A DNA stretch of 54,571 nucleotides, taken from Oxalobacteraceae bacterium UBA6018 (GTDB lineage: Bacteria > Pseudomonadota > Gammaproteobacteria > Burkholderiales > Burkholderiaceae_D). Positions 1 through 11,421 of this stretch are shown here, in pieces. Position 1 is the stretch's first letter, and each line of letters starts with the position of its first letter. Both the position numbers and the translations under genes were made by a program. The stretch covers positions 1 to 54,571 of the forward strand of contig DIZW01000091.1 in NCBI GenBank assembly GCA_002428015.1. The letters run 5' to 3'. Below the pieces are notes generated by a model. That model made no database searches. It was given only the letters and a program-made list of their open reading frames with translations, and had not been told where the DNA came from.

Positions 1-351
1 AAGATCGCCAAGGAACCGATTTCAATGGAAACCCCGATGGGCGAGGATGGCGATTCGCAGTTGGGCGACTTCATCGAGGACAACACCACGCTGGCCCCGC
101 TCGACGCCGCGCTGCACGCGTCGATGCGCAACGTGATCAAGGAAGTGCTGGACTCGCTGACCCCGCGCGAAGCGAAGGTGCTGCGCATGCGCTATGGCGT
201 GGAAATGTCGAACGACCACACCTTGGAAGAGGTGGGCAAGCAGTTCGACGTGACGCGCGAGCGGATTCGCCAGATCGAAGCGAAGGCGATGAGCAAGCTG
301 CGCCAGCCCTCGCGTTCGGACAAGCTCAAGAGCTTTCTGCACAACCATTAA
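1..351 (+). CDS. rpoD: RNA polymerase sigma factor RpoD, C-terminal end (5' truncated by window)
   Basis: The reading frame is open from base 1 and gives about 116 residues of a primary sigma-70 factor, ending in the stop at 349-351. Visible are the end of region 3, the region 4.1/4.2 boundary (LTPREAKVLRMRYG) and the region 4.2 helix-turn-helix (TLEEVGKQFDVTRERIRQIE), which contacts the -35 element, followed by the usual RpoD tail ending in SDKLKSFLHNH. The promoter, N-terminus and regions 1 to 3 lie outside the window. The sequence is typical of housekeeping RpoD rather than RpoS or RpoH, because the last residues match the RpoD tail. No convincing terminator is visible directly after the stop. 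Confidence 0.96.
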   Translation, partial: KIAKEPISMETPMGEDGDSQLGDFIEDNTTLAPLDAALHASMRNVIKEVLDSLTPREAKVLRMRYGVEMSNDHTLEEVGKQFDVTRERIRQIEAKAMSKLRQPSRSDKLKSFLHNH

Positions 352-1127
352 TGGCGGTGGCGGACCGCGCTCGCGGTTCGCCTGCCAGGCTGGTGCTGCC
401 GGCGTCGTTGGCGCTGTTGGCGTCGTTGGACTCAGCGACGGCGGTGGCAAAAAAATGCGCATCCGGGTGGCCGGACGCGCAAACAGGGGTAGTCAACGGA
501 ATGAGGCCGGTCGCCCGACCGCAAGCCATCGGAGCCCATTCTACCGTTCCCTGTCGGCGTTAGCGAAATCAAATCGTTTCAATTCCCCTACTGTTGTAAG
601 CGCGCTAAGGATTGGTCAAGATGGCCCGTCATACCGGGCGGGATTCTGAACAATCGGCAATTTTCCGACAGGAATGGCGGAGGGCTGACGCGGCTTTGAG
701 ACGCGTTATGCTGCGTTTCGCGCGTCGCGCGGGCTGAGGTGGTCTGCTGTCGAGTTCGTTTTCGATTGCCGGTTCTGGCCCCATTAACTCACTTAGATCG
801 CTTGCTGTCGAGCTTGTGTCCGTTTGTCGCCTCCGACCCCGATGAACGATTCGCTAACTCACTTAGATCGCTTGCTGTCGAGTTCGTGTCCGTTTGTCGC
901 CTCCGACCCCTTTGAAGAATCGATCACGTTTTGCCTGGTTTAATGCGATATGGCCGAAAGACCGTTGGTGCGCGCGCGGAATCGATTTTCTCGAGACGCG
1001 TGGGGGAGCGATATGGTGATTAATACATGGTCAGAGCGCATACGAACTGGCGGTGAATTACCCACCCCTGGATCGAATTTCAACCGGCGGGGTGGGTCAT
1101 TACGCAAGCGCGGTGGCAGTTATTGGA
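352..1127. other. Gene-free stretch between rpoD and isoamylase
   Basis: This 776-base stretch has no open frame that looks like a protein. Its only clear structure is a tandem repeat at 745-910. I see no tRNA cloverleaf, no obvious rho-independent terminator for rpoD and no insertion-sequence ends. Short open frames on both strands here have no recognisable domain and no ribosome binding site. Confidence 0.6.
745..910. repeat. Tandem repeat, two near-identical 56-base copies plus one degenerate copy
   Basis: Bases 785-840 and 855-910 are almost identical over 56 bases (two mismatches by eye), with a 70-base period. Both begin TAACTCACTTAGATCGC and end in CCTCCGACCCC. A third, degenerate copy starts near 745 and shares the core TGCTGTCGAGTTCGT and a CCCC end. 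The unit has no clear dyad symmetry, so it is not an obvious terminator or operator. Its role is unknown. Confidence 0.85.
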
Positions 1128-3416
<2,289 letters not shown>

Positions 3417-3936
3417 TCGTGTCTCCTTAATATATTTTTTATGGTTCACAACAGGTGCAAATTTACTGCCGATGGTGCTGGTGCGGTGCTCCTTCCGAAA
3501 AACACGACTTAAGCCTTGCCTGATCTCCCTTCGTTCTGTCGCAACACGCGAACACGAAGGACCTGTTGGGCTCGAGTAAGGTCAACGGTTGGAGAGCTAC
3601 CAAGTTTACAAATATATGCATTACTGATATGTAACAATACTACATTCAGTAGGACTGATTCTGTTCCAGTGCTGGGTAAAAGGCAAATTGTTTCTATGAC
3701 GCGCTGCGGAATTCTGTTCATAACGTGTAGTTTGGGTACATGTGCAAATGTAAAAGTTTCCTTATGGAATTATCTTATAGCACTGTTTTAACAGGGAGTT
3801 GGCGGCGTCACCCCGCATCGGAGCGATGCCAAACGGAGGGGGCGGGCGCGCCTGTACCACGGCAGGCGCATGGCGCTTGCCGGTGGATCAGGCAGGGAAA
3901 CTGGCGGTTTTTGGGCGGTGTGGGAGTGTGGCGCCG
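3417..3936. other. AT-rich upstream region of the isoamylase gene
   Basis: This stretch of about 520 bases separates the isoamylase start from the ppc terminator. It is visibly richer in A and T than its surroundings, especially 3590-3800, and presumably holds the isoamylase promoter on the minus strand. I could not pick a convincing -35/-10 pair or a known carbohydrate-regulator operator. No protein-like frame is present. Confidence 0.5.
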
Positions 3937-3973
3937 AAAACAAAAATGCCGTTCAGTGTGAACTGAACGGCAT
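3937..3973 (-). terminator. Rho-independent terminator of ppc
   Basis: A perfect 11-base stem (ATGCCGTTCAG at 3946-3956 with CTGAACGGCAT at 3963-3973) encloses a six-base loop. On the minus strand it is followed by a T-rich run (TTTTTGTTTT). It lies about 30 bases beyond the ppc stop. Confidence 0.93.
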
Positions 3974-4001
3974 CGGGCTTGCGACCTTGTCGTGCGGTCG
4001 A

Positions 4002-6812
4002 TCAGCCGGTGTTGCGCAGGCCCGCGGCGACGCCGTTGATCGACAGGTGAATGCCGCGGTGGACGCGCTCGTCGATCTTGCTCGGATCGCGCGCCAGCGA
4101 ACGGTGACGGTGAATCAGTTCAACCTGAAGGTGGTTGAGCGGATCGAGGTAGGCGAAGCGGTTCTGGATTGAGCGCGCGAGCAGGGGATTGCCTGCCAGG
4201 CGTTCCTGGGCACCGGTGATGGTTTCCAGGCACTGGAGGGCGCATTCGTGTTCGGCGGCGATGCGCTTGAAGATGCGTTCGCGCAGTTCGACGTCGGCCA
4301 CCAGCTCGGCGTAGCGCGAGGCGATCGCCAGGTCGCTCTTGGCCAGTACCATGTCCATGTTCGACAGCAGCGTGGCGAAGAATGGCCATTCCTTGTACAT
4401 CGCCTGCAAGGTGGCGACCTTCTCCTCGCGCTGGCCTTCGGCTAGCCACTGCGCGATGGCCGAACCGAAGCCGTACCAGCCCGGCAGCAGCAGCCGGCAT
4501 TGGCCCCACGAGAACGACCAGGGGATCGCGCGCAGGTCTTCGATGCGCTTGGTCGATTTGCGCGAGGCCGGACGCGAACCGAGGTTCAGTTCGGCGATCT
4601 CGGCGATCGGGGTGGCCGAGAAGAAGTAGTCGGTGAAGCCCGGGGTCTCGTAGACCAGGTTGCGGTAGGCCTTGTAGGCGCGCTCGGACAGGCCGGCCAT
4701 GATCTCTTCGAAGCGGGCCAGGCGCTCGGCCTTGGCGCCCTTGGCCGGATGCGGCGTGAGGCTCGCTTCGAGCGTGGCGGCGACCAGCAGCTCGAGGTTG
4801 CGGCGGCCGATGTCCTTGTTGGAGAACTTGGAGGCGATGATCTCGCCCTGCTCGGTGAGGCGGATATGGCCGTTCACGGTGCCGGGCGGCTGGGCCAGGA
4901 TCGCTTCGTAGGAAGGGCCGCCGCCGCGGCCGACGGTGCCGCCGCGGCCGTGGAACAGGCGCAGCTTGACGCCGGCGTCGGCGAACACCTTGACCAGATG
5001 GATCTCGGCTTTGTAGAGCTCCCAGTTGGAGGTGAGGAAGCCGCCGTCCTTGTTGGAGTCGGAGTAGCCGAGCATGACTTCCTGCTCCTGGCCCTGGCCT
5101 TCGATCAGCTTGCGCACCAGCGGCAGCGCCATCCATTCCTGCATGATGACGGCGGCGCGCTGGAGGTCGGGGATGGTCTCGAACAGCGGGATGACCATCG
5201 TGTCGAGCTCATTGGCGTTCACGCGCAGCAAGCCGGTTTCCTTTTGCAGCAGCAGCACTTCGAGCAGGTCCGAGACGGTCTCGGTGTGCGAGATGATGTA
5301 GTTGCGGATCGCGCGGGCGCCGTAGCGCTGGCGGATTTCCTTGGCGGTGCGCAGGATCGTCAGTTCGGAGCTGGTCTGGTCGCTGTAGGACAGGTAGGGA
5401 GAGTAGAGCAGGCGCGGCTGGGACAGTTCGGCCAGCAGCAGGCGCACTTTCTGGCCTTCGTCGAGCTTGGAGTAGTCGGCCTGCACGCCGGCGCTGGCGA
5501 ACAGCTCGGTCAGCACGGCTTCGTGCACGTCGGAGGACTGGCGCATGTCGAGCGAGGCGAGGTGGAAGCCGAAGATGGTGGCGGCGCGCTGGAGGGTGGC
5601 CAGGCGCGGCTTGATCATCACGCTGCCGTGGTTGGCGGCGAGCGATTCAGCCAGTACGCGCAGGTCGGCAACCAGTTCGTCGGCGTGGTCGTAGGGGGCG
5701 GCGTGGCCGACTTCCTTGCGCAGGATGTTGGTGGCGCCGAGCGCGCGCGCGGTCGCGGCCAGGCGCGCGTAGATGCCGATCAGGGCGCGCCGGTACGGTT
5801 CGTCGCTGCGGTGCGGGGAGGCGTCGGGCGAGGCGGCGGCCAGGGCGCCGAGGGCGTCGCTGGCGCCGACCATCAGGGTCGAAATCGACAGCTCGGCGCC
5901 GAGGGCGTGCACTTCTTCGAGGTAGAAGTCGAGGATCGTGGTGGCCTGGCGTTCCAGGGCGTGCTGCATGGTGCCGGCGTTGACGTTGGGGTTGCCGTCG
6001 CGGTCGCCCCCGATCCAGCTGCCCATCTGGACGTAGGGATGCTCGCCCAAGGACTGCTCGCCGTCGGGGAAGTGGGCGGCCAGCTCCTGTTCGATGTCGT
6101 CGTACAGGCCGGGCAGCTCGCGCAGGAAGGTGATGCGGTAGTAGGACAGGGCGTTGTCGATCTCGTCGGCCACGGTCAGCTTGGAGTAGCGCAGCATGCG
6201 CGTCTGCCACAGGGTGGCGACGCGGGCGCGCAGCAGCTGCATGTTGGCGTCGCGTTCGCGCGGGGTCAGCGGCAGGTCGCGTTCGGCCAGCAGGCGCGCG
6301 ATGTCGTGCTCGGCGTCAAGGATGCTCTTGCGCTGCACTTCGGTCGGGTGGGCCGTCAGCACAGGGGAAATCAGGGCGTCGTTGAAGAAGGTCTGCACGG
6401 TCTGCTTGGCCACGCCGGCCTGCTGCAGCTTGGCCATGGCGTAGCTGACGCTGCCTTGCTGGGGCGCGGAGCCGGCCAGCAGGTGGGCGCGGCGGCGGCG
6501 GATGTGGTGCTGGTCCTCAGCGATGTTGGCCAGGTGCGAAAAGTAGGAGAACGCGCGCACCACCGAGATGGTCTGCTCGCGTGTGAGCTTTTGCAGCAGA
6601 GCGGTCAGGTCTTCGCCGGCCTGGACGTCGGCTTCGCGGCGAAAGCGCACCGCGGTCTGGCGGATCGTCTCGACGACGCTGAACACTTCGTCGCCTTCCT
6701 GGTCGCGCAGCACGTCGCCGAGCAGGCGGCCGAGCAGGCGGATGTCTTCTTTCAGCGGAGCGTCCTTGTCGAGGACAGCGTTAGTTTCTTGAGCAACAGC
6801 GTGATTTACCAT
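4002..6812 (-). CDS. ppc: Phosphoenolpyruvate carboxylase
   Basis: This cytoplasmic anaplerotic enzyme makes oxaloacetate from PEP and bicarbonate. The 936-residue product has the expected length. Diagnostic motifs are present: the catalytic histidine region AHPTEVQRKSILD, WIGGDRDGNPNV, VMLGYSDSNKDGGFLTSNW, LFHGRGGTVGRGGGP, and the C-terminal LRNTG, close to the invariant QNTG (R replaces Q). I chose the ATG at 6812 (MVNHAVAQET) because residues encoded upstream to 6866 do not look like PEPC and bacterial homologues begin close to this point. The ribosome binding site is weak. The gene is transcribed away from hemC across a 148-base divergent region and ends in the terminator at 3937-3973. 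Confidence 0.97.
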   Translation of the reverse strand: MVNHAVAQETNAVLDKDAPLKEDIRLLGRLLGDVLRDQEGDEVFSVVETIRQTAVRFRREADVQAGEDLTALLQKLTREQTISVVRAFSYFSHLANIAEDQHHIRRRRAHLLAGSAPQQGSVSYAMAKLQQAGVAKQTVQTFFNDALISPVLTAHPTEVQRKSILDAEHDIARLLAERDLPLTPRERDANMQLLRARVATLWQTRMLRYSKLTVADEIDNALSYYRITFLRELPGLYDDIEQELAAHFPDGEQSLGEHPYVQMGSWIGGDRDGNPNVNAGTMQHALERQATTILDFYLEEVHALGAELSISTLMVGASDALGALAAASPDASPHRSDEPYRRALIGIYARLAATARALGATNILRKEVGHAAPYDHADELVADLRVLAESLAANHGSVMIKPRLATLQRAATIFGFHLASLDMRQSSDVHEAVLTELFASAGVQADYSKLDEGQKVRLLLAELSQPRLLYSPYLSYSDQTSSELTILRTAKEIRQRYGARAIRNYIISHTETVSDLLEVLLLQKETGLLRVNANELDTMVIPLFETIPDLQRAAVIMQEWMALPLVRKLIEGQGQEQEVMLGYSDSNKDGGFLTSNWELYKAEIHLVKVFADAGVKLRLFHGRGGTVGRGGGPSYEAILAQPPGTVNGHIRLTEQGEIIASKFSNKDIGRRNLELLVAATLEASLTPHPAKGAKAERLARFEEIMAGLSERAYKAYRNLVYETPGFTDYFFSATPIAEIAELNLGSRPASRKSTKRIEDLRAIPWSFSWGQCRLLLPGWYGFGSAIAQWLAEGQREEKVATLQAMYKEWPFFATLLSNMDMVLAKSDLAIASRYAELVADVELRERIFKRIAAEHECALQCLETITGAQERLAGNPLLARSIQNRFAYLDPLNHLQVELIHRHRSLARDPSKIDERVHRGIHLSINGVAAGLRNTG

Positions 6813-6960
6813 GTTGGACCACAGAGTGAAAAGTTGTATGCAATGGCTTGTGGCCAGGGTCTGCAAAGAGGCTGCATGATAAAATTTGTGATCTTGTCCA
6901 TGAGCGGGAAATAACTGGCACTAAACCGGTTTGGATTAACGACAGCGAAAGAATATCGTT

Positions 6961-7953
6961 TTGAAAGCAACTGAAATGGCGCAACAGCCACCCTCCAGCC
7001 TGGTTATCGCTTCGCGCGAGAGTCGCCTTGCCATGTGGCAAGCCGAGTATGTGCGCGCGAAATTATCAGTATTATATCCGCACTGCAGCATAGAAATCCT
7101 GGGAATGACGACCCGGGGCGACCAAATTCTCGACCGGGCGCTGTCCAAAGTGGGCGGCAAGGGCTTGTTCGTCAAGGAGCTGGAGGTGGCGATGGCCGAG
7201 GGCCGGGCCGACCTGGCCGTGCATTCGCTCAAGGATGTGCCGATGGACCTGCCGGACGGCTTCGCGCTGGCCGCCGTGCTCGAGCGCGAGGACCCGCGCG
7301 ACGCCTTCGTGTCCAATGATTACGCCAGCCTGGACGACTTGCCGGCCGGGGCCGTCGTGGGCACGAGCAGCCTGCGCCGCCAGTCCCTGATCGCGGCGCG
7401 CTACCCGCAACTGGTGATCAAGCCGCTGCGTGGTAATTTGGATACACGTCTTGGCAAGCTCGATCGTGGCGACTATGCCGCCATCATCCTGGCCGCCGCC
7501 GGACTCAAGCGGCTGGGCCTGCCACAGCGCATCCGCGCCTTGCTGGCGCCCGAGCGCAGCCTGCCGGCGCCCGGGCAGGGGGCGATGGCGATCGAGATCG
7601 TGGCGCGGCGCGCCGACGGCATCGACCTGGCGGCCATACTGGCGCCGCTCAACCACCAGGACACGGCGCGCGCGGTGGCGGCCGAGCGCACCGTCTCCAA
7701 GGTGTTCGGCGGCAGCTGCCAGGTGCCGCTGGCGGCGTTCGCGACGGTCGACGGCGCGACCATGCTGCTGCGCGCGATGGTGGCCACGCCCGACGGCAGC
7801 CGCATGGCCAGCGCCGAATTGCGCGGACCGGCCGACGCGCCCGAGCTGCTGGGCCGGCGCGTGGCCGCGCTGCTGCAGGAGCAGGACGCGCACGCGATCC
7901 TGGCCGCGTGCGCGGCCAGCGCGGACGAGGCGGGCCCCGGCGCCGATGCCTGA
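6961..7953 (+). CDS. hemC: Hydroxymethylbilane synthase (porphobilinogen deaminase)
   Basis: HemC joins four porphobilinogen units into hydroxymethylbilane in tetrapyrrole synthesis. The protein (330 residues from a TTG at 6961, or 325 from the ATG at 6976) shows the family pattern: IASRESRLAMWQAEYV at the N-terminus, TTRGDQILDRALSKVGGKGLFVKELE, the VHSLKDVPMDLP segment, VGTSSLRRQ, and the cofactor-cysteine loop near FGGSCQVPLAAFA, where the Cys carries the dipyrromethane cofactor. The start is uncertain; the ATG at 6976 with GAAAG upstream is as plausible as the TTG. The stop overlaps the hemD start by eight bases, so the two are probably translationally coupled. Confidence 0.96.
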   Translation: MKATEMAQQPPSSLVIASRESRLAMWQAEYVRAKLSVLYPHCSIEILGMTTRGDQILDRALSKVGGKGLFVKELEVAMAEGRADLAVHSLKDVPMDLPDGFALAAVLEREDPRDAFVSNDYASLDDLPAGAVVGTSSLRRQSLIAARYPQLVIKPLRGNLDTRLGKLDRGDYAAIILAAAGLKRLGLPQRIRALLAPERSLPAPGQGAMAIEIVARRADGIDLAAILAPLNHQDTARAVAAERTVSKVFGGSCQVPLAAFATVDGATMLLRAMVATPDGSRMASAELRGPADAPELLGRRVAALLQEQDAHAILAACAASADEAGPGADA

Positions 7954-8716
7954 CGCGGTGATCATCACGCGTCCGCGCGCGCAGGCCGGCGCGCTGGCGC
8001 AGCTGGTGACGGCGGCGGGGCGCGAGGCGGTGCTGCTGCCGCTGCTGGAGATCGCGCCGCTGGCCGATCCGGCGCCCCTGCTGGCGGCGCTGGCGCAACT
8101 ACCGTCGTATGCGCTGGTGGCCTTCGTGTCGCCCAACGCGATCGACGCCGCGTTCGCTCACCTGGCGGCGTGGCCGCGCGAGGTGGCCATCGCGGTGCTG
8201 GGCGAGGGCAGCCGCGCCGCGCTGGCCCAGCATGGGGTGAGCGCAGCCAACGCGACCATTTTCAGTCCGCCGGACAGCGCGCACAGCGACTCGGAGCATC
8301 TGCTGGCCGCGCTCGACCTGGCGGCCTTGAGCGGCAAGCGCGTGCTGATCGTGCGCGGCGAGAGCGGACGCGAGCTGATGGGCGAGGGCTTGCGCGCGGC
8401 CGGCGCGCACGTGACGGCGGTGGCAGCCTACCGGCGCAGCGTGCCGGCCTTGAGTCCGGCGCTGGCCATGCAGCTGGATCAGTTGCTGGCGCGCCCGAAC
8501 GACTGGATCGTCACCAGCTCGGAAGCGCTGCGCGGCCTGGCGGGCCTGGTGCGCGCGGCCGGGGGTGACGCCGCTGTCGCGAAATTGCAACAACAACATC
8601 TGATCGTGCCGCACCAGCGCATCGCCGATACCGCGGCCGCGCTCGGCTTCACCCGACTTACGCAGAGCGGTTCAGGCGACGAACGCCTGCTTGCCGCGTT
8701 ACAATCACGAGCATGA
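7946..8716 (+). CDS. hemD: Uroporphyrinogen-III synthase
   Basis: HemD closes and inverts ring D of hydroxymethylbilane to give uroporphyrinogen III. The 256-residue product starts at the ATG that overlaps the end of hemC (ATGCCTGA). Sequence conservation in this family is low, but typical elements are visible: VIITRPRAQAGALAQLVTAAG near the start, FVSPNAIDAAF, a GEGSRAAL segment, LIVRGESGRELMGEGLRAAG, and DWIVTSSEALRGL in the second lobe. The stop overlaps the hemX start (ATGA at 8713-8716). Position between hemC and hemX confirms the call. The frame is open upstream inside hemC, but that extension is low-complexity shadow sequence. Confidence 0.93.
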   Translation: MPDAVIITRPRAQAGALAQLVTAAGREAVLLPLLEIAPLADPAPLLAALAQLPSYALVAFVSPNAIDAAFAHLAAWPREVAIAVLGEGSRAALAQHGVSAANATIFSPPDSAHSDSEHLLAALDLAALSGKRVLIVRGESGRELMGEGLRAAGAHVTAVAAYRRSVPALSPALAMQLDQLLARPNDWIVTSSEALRGLAGLVRAAGGDAAVAKLQQQHLIVPHQRIADTAAALGFTRLTQSGSGDERLLAALQSRA

Positions 8717-9873
8717 ACGAATTGCCTACATTACCAGAACAGAATCCAGCGAGCCCCGCGGCGCCGCAGAATCCACCCCAGGCCGAGTCGGCGGGCCAGG
8801 CGCCCGATCATATGGGCGGGCCCGCGCCCAGCGTGGCCGAGGTGCTGCAGCGGCCGCTGACGGTGGCGGTGATCGTGCTGTTCGTGCTGCTGGCGGCCCA
8901 GGCCTGGTCGACGCGCAACCATTTGCAGACCTTGCGCATGGAGATGGCGAAGCGGCTCGAGCGCGGCGAAGTCATCAATAGCGACACCAGCACGCTGGCG
9001 CACACGCTGCAGGACCAGACGCGCGACCTGCAGGCCAAGGTCGCGGTGCTGGAAAATCGGCAGGCCGAAGCCCAGAGCCAGCAACTGGCACTGGAGCAGC
9101 TGTATCAGGATTTGTCGAAGAACCGCGACGAGTGGGCCCTGGCGGAAATCGAACAGGTGCTCTCGACCGCGAGCCAGCAGCTGCAACTGGCCGGCAATGT
9201 GCAGGGCGCGCTGATCGCGCTGCAAAACGCCGACCGCTCGCTGTCGCGCTCGGACAAGCCGCAGTTCATCACGATCCGGCGCGCCATCGCGAAGGACATG
9301 GAAAAGCTCAAGGCGCTGCCGACGCTCGACCTGGCCGGCGTGGCGCTGCGCATCGATAACGTGATCGCGCAGGTGGACACCTTGCCGATGCTGGCCGACG
9401 AAAAGCCGGCCGAACCAATGCCGCCGGTGCGCGTGCAGCGGCGCCGCGGCGCCGCCAAGGCCGCGCCGGCCCCCGCGCCGGCGCCGGATAACCTGGCCAC
9501 GCGCGTGCAGGAGACCTGGCATGCCTGGAGCGCCGAGATGTGGGGCGACGTGCGGCAATTGATCCGGGTGCGCAGCGTCGATACGCCGGACGCGCTGATG
9601 ATGTCGCCGACGCAGTCCTACTTCCTGCGCGAGAATTTGAAGCTGCGCCTGCTCAACGCGCGGCTGGCGCTGTTGTCGCGCAATGAGGAGGCCTTCCGCA
9701 GCGACCTGGTCGCGGCGCAGGACGCGCTGACCAGGTACTTCGACACCAAGGCGCGCAGCACCGAGACCGCGCAAGCCTTGCTGCGCCAGGTGCAGGAGAA
9801 CAACCTTGCCATCGAGATGCCGTCGCTGTCGGACAGTCTCAATGCCGTGCGCAACTACAAAGCGAAGCCTTAA
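8713..9873 (+). CDS. hemX: HemX-family membrane protein
   Basis: The 386-residue protein has a Pro/Ala-rich cytoplasmic N-terminus (residues about 1-50), one membrane helix (about 53-72, VAVIVLFVLLAAQAW), then a coiled-coil-like, Glu/Gln-rich periplasmic region (THTLQDQTRDLQAKVAVLE...) and a helical C-terminal domain. This is the layout of HemX, often labelled uroporphyrin-III C-methyltransferase, although the methyltransferase domain is absent. Its exact role is not established; genetic linkage places it in haem synthesis. It starts within the hemD stop codon (ATGA) and is followed three bases later by hemY, as in other proteobacteria. Confidence 0.9.
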   Translation: MNELPTLPEQNPASPAAPQNPPQAESAGQAPDHMGGPAPSVAEVLQRPLTVAVIVLFVLLAAQAWSTRNHLQTLRMEMAKRLERGEVINSDTSTLAHTLQDQTRDLQAKVAVLENRQAEAQSQQLALEQLYQDLSKNRDEWALAEIEQVLSTASQQLQLAGNVQGALIALQNADRSLSRSDKPQFITIRRAIAKDMEKLKALPTLDLAGVALRIDNVIAQVDTLPMLADEKPAEPMPPVRVQRRRGAAKAAPAPAPAPDNLATRVQETWHAWSAEMWGDVRQLIRVRSVDTPDALMMSPTQSYFLRENLKLRLLNARLALLSRNEEAFRSDLVAAQDALTRYFDTKARSTETAQALLRQVQENNLAIEMPSLSDSLNAVRNYKAKP

Positions 9874-9876
9874 GTC

Positions 9877-11073
9877 ATGCGTTTACTTCTCTGGTTAGTC
9901 GCATTGATGGCCGGCGCCATTGGCATCGCCGTGACGGCGCGCTTCAATCCCGGCAACGTCGTGCTGTTTTATCCGCCACACCGGATCGACTTGTCGCTGA
10001 ACCTGTTCGTGGTGCTCGCGGCGCTGCTGTTCCTGGTCCTGTATGCCTTGCTGCGGGCCTTGCGCGCGACCGTGGCGATGCCGGGGCGGGTGGCGGCCTA
10101 CCGTCAGCGCAAGCGCGAGCGGGAAGGCAACAAAGGCTTGCGCGACGCTTTGAAAGCCTTGTTCGAGGGCCGCTTCGGACACGCGGAAAAGGCCGCCGCG
10201 CGCGCGGCCGACCTGCCGGAGAACGCCGGCCTGGCGGCGCTGATCGGGGCGCGCGCGGCGCACCGGATGCGCCAGGCGAACCGGCGCGACCAGTGGCTGG
10301 CGCGGATCGTGCACGATCAGTCGATGAAAACGGCGCGCCTGATGACGATGACGGAATTGCTGGTCGATGACCATCAACCGGAAGCGGCGCTGGACGCGGT
10401 GGCGGAGTTGAACGCGAGCGGCACGCGCCATATCCACGCGCTGCAGTGGTCGATGAAGGCACAGCAGCAGGCCAAGAACTGGCCGGAAGTGCTGCGCTTG
10501 GTGCGCTCGCTCGACAAGCACAAGGCCTTGCACCCGGCCCTGTCGGCACGCCTGCGCGAGCTGGCTTACGACGCGCTGCTGTCGGACAGCGCGCACGATG
10601 CGGAATCGATCCAGCGGGTGTGGGCGACGGTTCCGGCGGCCGACAAGGTCAAGCCGTTCATCGCGGCGCGCGCCGCGGCGGCGTTCAACGCACGTGGCCT
10701 GCATGACGAAGCGCGTGTCGCGGCCGAACAGGCGCTGGCGGCCGAGTGGGACGACCGGGTAGTGAGGGCGTACCGCGAATCGGCGGCGCAGACGGGATCG
10801 CCGACCTTGCTGACGCAGATTGAACATTGCGAAGCTTGGATGCGCGATCGGCCCACCGATGCGGAACTGGCGCTCACGCTCGGCTCGCTGTGCTTGAAAC
10901 AGAAGTTGTGGGGCAAGGCGCAGCGGTATCTGGAGCAGGCCTTGTCGGATGCGACCGAGCCGCGCATGGTGCGCGAGGCGCACCTGAAGCTGGCGCAGAT
11001 GCACGAGGCGCTGGGGCAGGCCGACGAGGCGGCCTCGCATTATCGGCAATGTGCGCTGGCCAGCATTCTGTAG
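9877..11073 (+). CDS. hemY: HemY family protein (TPR-containing membrane protein)
   Basis: The 398-residue product begins with two hydrophobic helices (about 3-20 and 40-64, the second followed by a basic stretch RVAAYRQRKREREG). A HemY-N domain then carries LRDALKALFEGRFGHAEKAAARA, followed by TPR-like helical repeats to the C-terminus. This is the proteobacterial HemY, a TPR protein of unclear function in late haem synthesis, not the Bacillus coproporphyrinogen oxidase of the same name. It is the last gene of the hemC-hemD-hemX-hemY unit, three bases after hemX. Confidence 0.92.
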   Translation: MRLLLWLVALMAGAIGIAVTARFNPGNVVLFYPPHRIDLSLNLFVVLAALLFLVLYALLRALRATVAMPGRVAAYRQRKREREGNKGLRDALKALFEGRFGHAEKAAARAADLPENAGLAALIGARAAHRMRQANRRDQWLARIVHDQSMKTARLMTMTELLVDDHQPEAALDAVAELNASGTRHIHALQWSMKAQQQAKNWPEVLRLVRSLDKHKALHPALSARLRELAYDALLSDSAHDAESIQRVWATVPAADKVKPFIAARAAAAFNARGLHDEARVAAEQALAAEWDDRVVRAYRESAAQTGSPTLLTQIEHCEAWMRDRPTDAELALTLGSLCLKQKLWGKAQRYLEQALSDATEPRMVREAHLKLAQMHEALGQADEAASHYRQCALASIL

Positions 11074-11421
11074 GGCGCTAGTGTGTGGATCGCCGCGAGG
11101 CGTGCTGGGTATTCGCGCTAACGCGCTATAACTTTTCGGCGTCGCCAGCGTGGTGCCAGCTTGGGTTATCGCGCTTGCGTGCGACTCCTGCGGTCTTAAA
11201 TTGCGCATCGGGCGCGACGATCGCACAAGGCGCACAAAGGGCGCGAGCCGCGCAAGGCGGCGCTGCCGCAATGCCGCATCCGTACCTATGGCAAGCGTGC
11301 TCAGCACTAGGCCCAGGTGCGATTCTGCGCGCCATTGGGTGTTGCTGCGTCGCACAAATGCACCCTAATTCGTTATAATGCCGTCATTGACCCATCCGTA
11401 ATCCCATCCCAAGGAAATCCC
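11074..11421. other. Intergenic region between hemY and ppa
   Basis: About 350 bases contain no convincing gene. The only clear element is a TATAAT hexamer at 11374-11379, 42 bases before the ppa start. Short open frames on both strands have no recognisable domain. No clear hairpin terminator follows hemY. Confidence 0.5.
11374..11379 (+). promoter_or_regulatory. Probable -10 element of the ppa promoter
   Basis: A perfect TATAAT hexamer lies 42 bases upstream of the ppa ATG. A good -35 hexamer is not seen at the expected 16-18 base spacing, so the assignment rests on the -10 match and position. Confidence 0.6.

Noticed and set aside
4500..6914. Open frame of about 800 codons on the strand opposite ppc
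   Set aside because: It is low-complexity Gly/Val/Ala/Gln/Arg sequence mirrored from a high-GC gene, with no domain; ppc on the other strand is certain.
6813..6960. Promoter pairs for ppc and hemC in the divergent region
   Set aside because: Several TATAAT-like hexamers exist (for example TATCAT on the minus strand), but none has a -35 at acceptable spacing.
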